Assembly (NCBI GenBank): GCA_046328715.1
Contig: JAXLWB010000013.1
Location: forward strand, 1-64,000
Direction: 5' to 3'
DNA: 64,000 nt
Source of the DNA: JAXLWB01 sp046328715
GTDB taxonomy: Bacteria; Chloroflexota; Anaerolineae; Caldilineales; Caldilineaceae
Shown here: piece by piece, positions 42,001 through 48,206 of the stretch
Layout: every line of letters begins with the position of its first letter
Numbering within the stretch: the first letter of the stretch is position 1
The notes under the pieces: model-generated
What the model saw: only the letters and a program-made list of their open reading frames with translations
What the model was told of the DNA's origin: nothing
The model's database searches: none
Position numbers and translations under genes: made by a program

Positions 42001-43568
42001 AGATTGCGATCCTCTTGCCAGCTTTGCAGCGCCACTTGGTACGTTTCAGCCGCTGCAGCAGGCTCCCCTTGACGCATTCGACATTGTGCCAACAGAGTCT
42101 GCGTTTGTGCCTGTCGTCGTTTATGGCCATAGCGTTTAAAGATCGGCTCGATTTGGGTGAGAATGGCACTTGCTTCGTCAAACTGGCCGCATTGCATCAA
42201 TCCGCTGGCCAGCCCCAACTGCGCCCGCGCCTGACGATAGCTGTCCATGTCGGATTGACTCTCATTTAGCAAGCGTTGCCAGGCATCGATCGCCGCCTGC
42301 GGGTTTTTCAGCGACAGGTGCAACTCGCCCAAGTTCTCATCCACCTGCGCCAGGCCTGGGTCATTGGCTGGAAAGCGCTGTTTGGCCCGTTCAAACCAAC
42401 GGGCTGCACTGCTGAAGAGCCGCGCCACCACCCAATCAATGCCGATACCGATGGTGAGGATGCTGGCAATGATCGAACGCCAGCCCAAATCGGGGGCGAG
42501 ATAGAGCAGGATAGGCAAACGTAACAGCACTAAGGCCGGTTCGAGGAAACGCTGCCCCCAGCGCCGCAATAGGGTCGAATCCACGCTAAAGGGTTCACCG
42601 CCGCCCCAGACGTTGAGCGCCAGGTTCATATAGGTTTCACCGAGGGCGTTCATCGTGTGTGCACTTTCACGCCCATTCTGCTGCTGCCCAAAGGCGGCCA
42701 ATGCTAACTTTTGCTGATTGACTGCCTCCACAAAATTGCCCTGTGCCGTCAAGGTTCGCCCTAGGTCGCGACGGACCCGTGCCTGCAAATCGGCTGGGAC
42801 AGTTTCACCCTGATCCAAAATAGTCTGAAAGCGGGTGCGGCTCGGTTGCCAGCGGCAATGCAGTTGGTCGAGGCGAGCTTTCTGGTAATCGAGGTAAAAC
42901 TGTTGGCCTGGAGAAAGATAGGCACGTTGCGCTTCGGCGGTGGTGATGATCTGTTCTGCTGCGGCCAGTTGGTAATTCGCCTCGGCTTCATCCATCAAAC
43001 CTTCTAGCAACTCGATTCCAGCCTGACCATCGACCGCCAAGGTGTGGTAGAGGATCGACAAGTTGAGCCGCTCACGTTGCAACTGGGCTGTCCCGGTTAG
43101 TGGTGCAGGTGCAGCAGCGGACGAAGGAAGCGATAGTTTGACGGAGGAGGAAGGCTCGTCTGGCTGATCAGACGGTGTGGCACTTTGCAGCCGCTGGAGT
43201 TGGCTGCCTAAGAATTGGAGTAGGCGACGATTGGCAGCAGTGAAATCATCGTGGCGGGCTTGCCACTGGCGTAGCAGCAACTCGCGCATGCCCATCGAGA
43301 GCGTGTAGAGTTCGTTGCGTCGTTCGACAAAGGAGAATGTGGTCAGTCGTTCCAGGATTCTCTCTTCTAAGCCGTCATTGACACCACGCAAAGCACGAAG
43401 CGTCTCAGCGTCAAATTCAAAGGGGATGGCGGCAAGGCGTACCGCCTCAGCGACGGTGGCGCTTTTCTCCTCGATCTTCTGCATCAAAAGATCGAGCAGT
43501 TCATCCCGCTGTTGGCTGGGTGGTGCGGATTGTTCTTCTAGAGAATCGACTGCAAGTTCTTCGTTCAT
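39066..43568 (-). CDS. Winged-helix / TPR / membrane protein of the CHAT operon
   Basis: A 1500-aa protein. Residues about 38-125 look like the winged-helix domain that follows the ATPase in STAND proteins (VRLAAIPFEFDAETLRALRG, then LERLTTFSFVERR and LSMGMRELLLRQW). TPR-like helices follow (165-310 and 390-540). From about 555 to 925 there are six or so membrane helices with a PH-like soluble segment between them (VVAVDDEAITLERSASPSIR). The last 550 residues are a further TPR array. No P-loop is present; the ATPase part is in the next gene upstream. The membrane part is unusual for this family. It is the third gene of the operon, after a family F repeat that fills the 173-bp gap. Confidence 0.8.
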   Translation of the reverse strand: MNEELAVDSLEEQSAPPSQQRDELLDLLMQKIEEKSATVAEAVRLAAIPFEFDAETLRALRGVNDGLEERILERLTTFSFVERRNELYTLSMGMRELLLRQWQARHDDFTAANRRLLQFLGSQLQRLQSATPSDQPDEPSSSVKLSLPSSAAAPAPLTGTAQLQRERLNLSILYHTLAVDGQAGIELLEGLMDEAEANYQLAAAEQIITTAEAQRAYLSPGQQFYLDYQKARLDQLHCRWQPSRTRFQTILDQGETVPADLQARVRRDLGRTLTAQGNFVEAVNQQKLALAAFGQQQNGRESAHTMNALGETYMNLALNVWGGGEPFSVDSTLLRRWGQRFLEPALVLLRLPILLYLAPDLGWRSIIASILTIGIGIDWVVARLFSSAARWFERAKQRFPANDPGLAQVDENLGELHLSLKNPQAAIDAWQRLLNESQSDMDSYRQARAQLGLASGLMQCGQFDEASAILTQIEPIFKRYGHKRRQAQTQTLLAQCRMRQGEPAAAAETYQVALQSWQEDRNLSAATDVYHQLEAADPAAAEQVGTSLRWRRYLVRFQHPLLLLFQQGALLALVGVLLFTLLTAVHTESGTRVNSTQALIQPISPSGEDELSPSVVVSFNQQLQPDLNTQVLWEVILGTLGGYLLLYTGLGFFLIRRLSLQSIQNGERSVVAVDDEAITLERSASPSIRLRWDAITTMVVQDRFRFGALGAIFSHTCLQGFDERGDLQTITIRGVTNHYYALQQSIRKRLPSQAKIYNTGFSLLHSLSGWLLLLAVSELLLFLLLAQFDGLSTWLTRPLLFGYGLSDLYPLTYLTIGLLLVWWFVAQPLRGHLILYPDSDWIWAGFGLGVVFAVWALTWLVPKQATIERPDIVPTVLALMFLMPAALHFWRTPRPDRNRETHQIVRWMVISVAALLSLLLLWFAGRELLSFNAAVQGNYHRTRAENDLSQYRFTEANAAYQAALNTYDGSLRLRQDAAVVNSKAAILNRLGRYRLAIEGYQQASALDPEEWVYRLNEGLAYEQWATNVITLEKQIEYYQDAIQIYSQLLDDTPVRNQTFSLATPQVTPLAMPVALDGDRTNEIHLFRAGAYYGLARRYVQDGKEEQAQLYYQQAYEDYNWLIEHSQSPEAAYFSGRGYSLMFIKPEDYAAASNDFQQAITLDKRFVAAYTGLTWSQYFQIRGMDSCNDAQTSGMSASTYLEHLQTAIDAISKAIELQPTSGIHYRTRAQLRYLLRNCPGYTQEDIYRQAIADYDQALLYRPQEYGWWFRQAMLRLAVVGLTNNASEKQSEQAAAGLGFLKAAEFNPPEPSYWLRAATVYYNLAESNAITDSTTLAASAQQLLQSASATGADQAIAKIASKNDGSFLARLFLGARDKGRAVKAAQKGLAFDQGNFNSLIQLGWWAYESGEYDFSQQVSALAVQATPNFARPYFNAGLAAVAAGQRDNAQHWYEQGLQITAILSNSNARTSALDEAVTDLESVAADPANLKEEMIQRINEAR

Positions 43569-43575
43569 GACAATA

Positions 43576-43740
43576 CAATCAACCCCACCCTAACCCTCCC
43601 CATCGCAGCGGAGGGAACTGTGAAGGGACGGATTTAGTTTCATCTTCTGTCCACCAAATATAATCCATACCGTGACAGTTCCCTCTCTCGTTTGGCTTCG
43701 ACGTGAGCTCAGCCGAACGGGAGGGTTAGGGAGGGGTTGT
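43576..43740. repeat. Family F repeat at the NTPase/TPR junction
   Basis: An approximately 160-bp palindrome bounded by CCACCCTAACCCTCCCC and GGGAGGGTTAGGGAGGGG, core GAGGGAACTGTGAAGG. It fills the space between the stop codon of the NTPase gene (43742) and the start of the TPR gene (43568) almost exactly. Confidence 0.75.
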
Positions 43741-43741
43741 T

Positions 43742-44632
43742 TTACAATCCCCAGTCCTTCTCATCCGACTTGTCTACGGTAGCAATATCGGCCATCTTGG
43801 CGAGCAGGCCAGGATGGCCACCACAGGTACGAAAGATGGTCGTCACATCCAGGCCGGTTAGCTTGCGCTTCTCGATAATATACTCGCGCACAAAGGGTTC
43901 TTCCAGTGGTGCGAGTCCGGTTCGGGCCACAAAGGGTTGCCAACTGGGATCGATGCTGGGGGCAGTGCGTCCGGCAATGATCACGAGCACATTGGGCAAC
44001 AGTGCATCTCGAATTTTGGTCAGAAATGAGAAACGAAGCCAACGGTCCGCCTCGGCAGTGGTGTCTTCGTAGGAGTCAAAAAGCAAGACGACTGGCTGCG
44101 TTTGGCCCATTATCTTTAAGGCATCGACAAAGGCGTCGGTAATCCGTAACTCAATCGCACGTCGAGCTGTATCGCTATCCGCATGGACAACGAATTGATT
44201 ATCCTTGACAATCGCCCCGCCTGCAACGTCGCCGATTGTAACTGGGCTACTGCTGATCTGCCCGCCTTCGGTTGCGATATTCAAATTGACCGGGCCACCG
44301 CTGCTCTCGCCTGTGGTCAGGTTGATATTGATCGTAGTGGATTGATTGATCAGCGTGGTCAGCAGGTTAAAATGTTCGCTACCTAATTGGTCACGCATTT
44401 GGCGAGCTAGTAACAGATAATCCCACGGTTGGCGGTCGCGAAAATCAACCAAGGAAACCGCAACGCTCTGACCGCGGCAATCCGAGTACAGGCGCTGCAA
44501 CGTCCAACTCTTGCCAAGTTCCGCCGGCGCTTCGATCACCATGATCTGCTTGGGCGTCTGACGCGTCAACATCTTGGCAAAGCCGTCCAGTTGTTTGAGT
44601 CGGTTGACAAACCAATCAGTCAGATTAGACAT
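43742..44632 (-). CDS. STAND-like NTPase of the CHAT operon
   Basis: A 296-aa single-domain P-loop NTPase. Walker A is EAPAELGKSW (34-43), with Ala in place of the first Gly. Walker B is VVLLFDSYED (181-190), and a sensor region PNVLVIIAGRTAP and the end motif GGHPGLLAKM look like the STAND ATPase core. A Gly/Ile/Asn-rich insert (about residues 98-147) between Walker A and B has the motif SPVTIGDVAGGAIVKDN, matching the C-terminus of the neighbouring CHAT protease. The winged-helix part usual after a STAND core is missing here and occurs in the next gene. It lies 26 bp behind the CHAT gene. Confidence 0.8.
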   Translation of the reverse strand: MSNLTDWFVNRLKQLDGFAKMLTRQTPKQIMVIEAPAELGKSWTLQRLYSDCRGQSVAVSLVDFRDRQPWDYLLLARQMRDQLGSEHFNLLTTLINQSTTININLTTGESSGGPVNLNIATEGGQISSSPVTIGDVAGGAIVKDNQFVVHADSDTARRAIELRITDAFVDALKIMGQTQPVVLLFDSYEDTTAEADRWLRFSFLTKIRDALLPNVLVIIAGRTAPSIDPSWQPFVARTGLAPLEEPFVREYIIEKRKLTGLDVTTIFRTCGGHPGLLAKMADIATVDKSDEKDWGL

Positions 44633-44658
44633 ACGAATTACGAATTACGAATTGCGAG

Positions 44659-45906
44659 TTATGATCGATTTCCTGTTACCTGAGGCCCACCACTTACATT
44701 GCCGATGTTAATCGGAGAATCACCAATTGAGGCACTGCTCGTGCCGATATTGATTGAAACGCCGCGTGTTCCACCAGCAGGCGGCTGGGAGGTTGCGCCG
44801 CTCTCGCCCTTGGCCGAGAAGAGTTGACCGTCGGCAGCCCGCATGAAGAGGACTGGGGTACCCCACTCCACTCCTTCTTCGGCGGCGAGCATGGCTTTGC
44901 GCACCTCGGCCATTGCGGCGTCCACCGGATAGCGGTCGGCAATAGCGTTGTAAAACTCCGAGGCAAAGGTGATGGCAGCTGTGTCGGTAATCTCAAATTG
45001 CATTGCCACCACGGCGGGCAGTCCACGGCGGACTACACTCTGTGCCACCCCGGCATAGGGGTTGAGCGCACCGCCGCGTGCCCCTTTGCAGGCGTTAAAA
45101 ACGGCCAAGCGCATTGGAAAATGGTCATTGAGCAACCGCCCTAAATGTTGCCCGGTCACTGGGCGGGCGCGGCCTTGCTCGTCCTCGAAGATCAACACGC
45201 CATCCTGCATCTGCTCGTCAAACTCGCCATGGCCGATAAAGTGAAGAGCGTGGTATTCACCCTGGCGTAGTTTACGCTGTAGATCGAGCAGTGTCGCCCG
45301 CTGTAAACGCTCAAAGGTCATACGCTGCTCTTTGCCTAGGAAGTCCACCGAGTCGAGCAAGGCTAACCATTCGCGCTCGACATCTAAGGTCGGCCAACCG
45401 CTCGGGCTGCTGATCACTGTCAACACGCGCAGTGGCGGTTCGACTGCTAGCGGCAATACTTGATGCATTAGGTCGATGTAACGTACGATGGGTGTGTGGA
45501 CCGAGAGCGCCAGAAATTCATCACGGCCGGGGTCGTAGAGAAACTCCCAGGGTAGCCGCGCCAGTTCGGGCACTTCGCTCATACGCAGGCGGATGCGTAG
45601 CCGTTTGCGATCTTGCAAGGCCAGGTTGAGGCTGGTGACATAGGTGGTATAAACGTCTTTGATAAAGACCGCTTGAAAAAGTTGCCCGCCAAACTCCTTC
45701 ACCGCCTTCAGTTTGGGCGCAATGCGCTGCGGATCGTTGGCCACCGGTTCGGCAATCAACGCATGGAATTGTTCTAGTTTTTTCTTGGCAAAGGGTGGGT
45801 GAAAGGCGCTCAACGTCTGGCCAAGCGGAGAGTCCAGCACGCGTGCCCAATAGCCTTCTTCACCCTTTTCAATCAAGAGATCAAAATTTACGTAATCAAC
45901 ATTCAT
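44659..45906 (-). CDS. CHAT-domain caspase-like protease
   Basis: A 415-aa protein. The N-terminal about 150 residues (FDLLIEKGEEGYWARVLDSP, LPWEFLYDPGRDEFLAL) are the usual lead-in, and residues 155-360 are a CHAT protease domain with catalytic His in HFIGHGEF (His226) and Cys in VFNACKGA (Cys273). The last 33 residues form a Gly/Asn/Ile-rich tail (SPINIGNVSGGPQVTGN) that resembles the insert of the NTPase gene next door. CHAT proteases act as effectors in bacterial death and immunity systems. It is the first gene of the operon with a strong promoter. Target proteins are unknown. Confidence 0.88.
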   Translation of the reverse strand: MNVDYVNFDLLIEKGEEGYWARVLDSPLGQTLSAFHPPFAKKKLEQFHALIAEPVANDPQRIAPKLKAVKEFGGQLFQAVFIKDVYTTYVTSLNLALQDRKRLRIRLRMSEVPELARLPWEFLYDPGRDEFLALSVHTPIVRYIDLMHQVLPLAVEPPLRVLTVISSPSGWPTLDVEREWLALLDSVDFLGKEQRMTFERLQRATLLDLQRKLRQGEYHALHFIGHGEFDEQMQDGVLIFEDEQGRARPVTGQHLGRLLNDHFPMRLAVFNACKGARGGALNPYAGVAQSVVRRGLPAVVAMQFEITDTAAITFASEFYNAIADRYPVDAAMAEVRKAMLAAEEGVEWGTPVLFMRAADGQLFSAKGESGATSQPPAGGTRGVSINIGTSSASIGDSPINIGNVSGGPQVTGNRS

Positions 45907-45941
45907 GTGTTATCCATTTACTTTTAATCTGAACCTGCTAT

Positions 45942-45970
45942 ATCGTAAGTCATGCACGACACACTGTCAA
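45942..45970 (-). promoter_or_regulatory. Consensus promoter of the CHAT operon
   Basis: On the minus strand, TTGACA (45965-45970) and TACGAT (45942-45947) with a 17-base spacer, giving a leader of about 30 bases before the ATG at 45906. A weak GGAT ribosome-binding site precedes that start. Confidence 0.65.
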
Positions 45971-45988
45971 TCTCAACCATTGCCGTCT

Positions 45989-46043
45989 TCCGAGAAGGGC
46001 ATGTTGCAATAGTTCCATTTCCGCTAGAGCCTTCCAGAAAGGA
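45989..46043. repeat. Family G repeat
   Basis: TCTTCCGAGAAGGGCATGTT ... GCCTTCCAGAAAG. Same word order as at 34564-34620, in the divergent region between the CHAT and S41 genes. Confidence 0.5.
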
Positions 46044-46093
46044 ACTCTGTAGTTTGCAATCCGCAATCCGCAATTTTCACTCCCAACCTATGT

Positions 46094-46099
46094 TATACT
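46094..46099 (+). promoter_or_regulatory. -10 element of a probably leaderless gene
   Basis: TATACT ends 6 bases before the ATG at 46106, and no Shine-Dalgarno is present, as in the DUF1361 gene at 12887. Confidence 0.45.
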
Positions 46100-46105
46100 T
46101 ACACT

Positions 46106-48124
46106 ATGATTAAACGAACTCATCTGCTACTTTCCATGTTGATTCTGCTCGCTTCCTGTGCGCCGCTGAGTCGCAGCCAACCGGAACAAGAAGGCATCCT
46201 CGAACCCATCACCTTTCGCCGCGACCAAGGCGGGGCGCAATCACTGACCGGGGAGGTGACCTATACCAACGCCTTCTTTACTCTTGGCGTGGCCCAGCCG
46301 ATGGTCATTCTTGAGGACGAAGCTGGTTTTGTAGACCGCAATCGCCGCTTTATCCAATCGCCCGAATCGCAGACGTTGGGGCAGATTACCTCCGATTTCT
46401 ACCAATCGCCCTTCTCATACTCGATTGCCTTGCCGGTGGCGCCCAAAGCAGAGCTGCGCGATGTAGATAATGACGGTGAACGGGACACGGGCGTTATGGT
46501 CTATGCGGTAGCCTATTGGACCAATATTTTCGGCGGCCCTTTCCTCGAAGAGCGCGATCTGCAAGGCGGCGGCTGGTCAACTGCCTACTCCTCGCTGCGG
46601 GTGAGCGGTGCCGGTGACAATAAGTACGAGGTGATTGGCGGCAACCTGTTGGTCTATGCCCCGGATGATCAACAGGGCTTTCCCAGCGGCTTGGGCGCAG
46701 ATGGCAAACTTTTCACCGCCGACGATCCCACGGTGCGGCTACCCAGTGGCTATACGGTTGTCAACCTTGACACCACCCCTTTCACTTTTGACCGCTCGAA
46801 GGAGATTACGCTTGACCTGATCGAGCCTAAAGATGTGGCGCTGGCTGACTTTTCCAATCTCAGCTATACCAAAGCCTTCGACGCCATGATCGAAAAAATG
46901 CGGCGCGAATATGCCTTCACCGAATACAAACAGATCGATTGGAACGTCAAGAGCGACGAATTCCGATCTCGCTTTGAAAATGCCCAAAAGAATCGAGACC
47001 GTGACGCCTACCTGCACGCACTGAGCGATTTTGCCATGTCGATCCCGGATGGACATATTGGCGGGCCGTTGCTGGGCGAGGATTTCCGTATTGCCACGGC
47101 AGGCGGCTACGGCATGGCGATCCGTACGATTGAGGATCCCAACGCCGCCAACAATGGCAAGACCATTGTCAATTTTCTCACCCCGGGTGGCCCCGCCGAG
47201 CAGGCAGGCATCCAGTTGAAGGCTGAAATCCTTGCCTTTGACGATCAACCGATTGAAGAGGCGTTGGCGGCTGTGGTGCCTTGGACGGGACCCTTCAGCA
47301 CTAAACATGTGCAGCATCTGCAACAGTTGCGCTATCTGACGCGTTCACCTCTCGGCAAGTCCGTGCATGTCACCTTCCGCAATCCAGGTGCCGCCACCGA
47401 AGAGACGGTGACCCTGACCACATCCTCGGAACGTGCCAGTTTTGAATTTTCTTCGTTGCAAAAAGGGGTCTCTGATACTGCCCTGCCCGTGGAGTACAAA
47501 CTGCTGGACGACAATCTAGGCTATGTCAAGATCAACGCCTTTGCCGACAATGAACTGCTCACCGTGCAGCTTTGGGAACGGATGATTCAGACCTTTAAGG
47601 AGAATGGCGTTAAGGGCATTGTGATCGACATGCGTCAGAACAGCGGCGGCAACGGCTTCCTGGCCGATCAGATGGCGGCCTACTTCTTTGAGCAACCGCT
47701 CGAACTGGGCAACACCGAACGCTACGACGCCGAGTTCGGTGATTTCCGCCTCGACCCCAACAGCACGGATCGCTACATTCTGCCGCCCAAGGAGCAGCGT
47801 TACGATGGCAAGCTGGCTGTATTGGTCGGCCCCGCCTGTCAAAGTGCCTGCGAGTTCTTCAGCTACGACCTCTCCCTCGAAGATCGAGCGACGGTAGTCG
47901 GCCAATATCCCAGCGCCGGTCTCGGCGGCTCGGTCGATCAATTCCTGATGCCCGAAAACGAATACTTCCAATTCACCGTCGGTCGCGCCGTAGACATGAA
48001 CGGCAACATCCACATCGAAGGCAAAGGCGTCGTTCCGAGTATTCGTGTGCCGGTGAATGAGGAGACGTTGTTTAGTACGGGGGATCCGGTGTTGGAGGCG
48101 GGAATTCAGTATTTGAAGGGGTAG
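46106..48124 (+). CDS. S41-family (Ctp-like) lipoprotein protease
   Basis: A 672-aa exported lipoprotein: signal peptide MIKRTHLLLSMLILLASC with lipobox Cys18. A beta-rich N-terminal part is followed by a PDZ-like region (GKTIVNFLTPGGPAEQAGIQ) and an S41 protease core (NGVKGIVIDMRQNSGGNGFL, then LVGPACQSACEFFSYDLSLE, with the likely Ser in QSACE). The usual Lys region (TAGKG) reads SAGLGGSVDQF, so the Ser-Lys dyad of CtpA is not evident. It is either another S41 subtype or an altered active site. It faces away from the CHAT operon. Confidence 0.88.
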   Translation: MIKRTHLLLSMLILLASCAPLSRSQPEQEGILEPITFRRDQGGAQSLTGEVTYTNAFFTLGVAQPMVILEDEAGFVDRNRRFIQSPESQTLGQITSDFYQSPFSYSIALPVAPKAELRDVDNDGERDTGVMVYAVAYWTNIFGGPFLEERDLQGGGWSTAYSSLRVSGAGDNKYEVIGGNLLVYAPDDQQGFPSGLGADGKLFTADDPTVRLPSGYTVVNLDTTPFTFDRSKEITLDLIEPKDVALADFSNLSYTKAFDAMIEKMRREYAFTEYKQIDWNVKSDEFRSRFENAQKNRDRDAYLHALSDFAMSIPDGHIGGPLLGEDFRIATAGGYGMAIRTIEDPNAANNGKTIVNFLTPGGPAEQAGIQLKAEILAFDDQPIEEALAAVVPWTGPFSTKHVQHLQQLRYLTRSPLGKSVHVTFRNPGAATEETVTLTTSSERASFEFSSLQKGVSDTALPVEYKLLDDNLGYVKINAFADNELLTVQLWERMIQTFKENGVKGIVIDMRQNSGGNGFLADQMAAYFFEQPLELGNTERYDAEFGDFRLDPNSTDRYILPPKEQRYDGKLAVLVGPACQSACEFFSYDLSLEDRATVVGQYPSAGLGGSVDQFLMPENEYFQFTVGRAVDMNGNIHIEGKGVVPSIRVPVNEETLFSTGDPVLEAGIQYLKG

Positions 48125-48134
48125 GATATCCCAA

Positions 48135-48172
48135 TAAAAAAACTCCGGCAGCCCTCTCAGCCACCGGAGTTT
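48135..48172 (-). terminator. Rho-independent terminator for the Fe-S protein gene
   Basis: On the minus strand a 9-bp stem (AAACTCCGG / CCGGAGTTT) with a 15-base loop runs into TTTTTTT. It lies about 30 bp after the stop codon of the Fe-S membrane oxidoreductase gene. Confidence 0.75.
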
Positions 48173-48173
48173 C

Positions 48174-48206
48174 AAATCTCCTAATCTCCCAATCTCCAAT
48201 CTCTAC
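48174..48206. repeat. Family A repeat
   Basis: AAATCTCCTAATCTCCCAATCTCC, a one-sided copy of the AATCTCC words that also touches the stop codon of the Fe-S gene. Confidence 0.5.
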
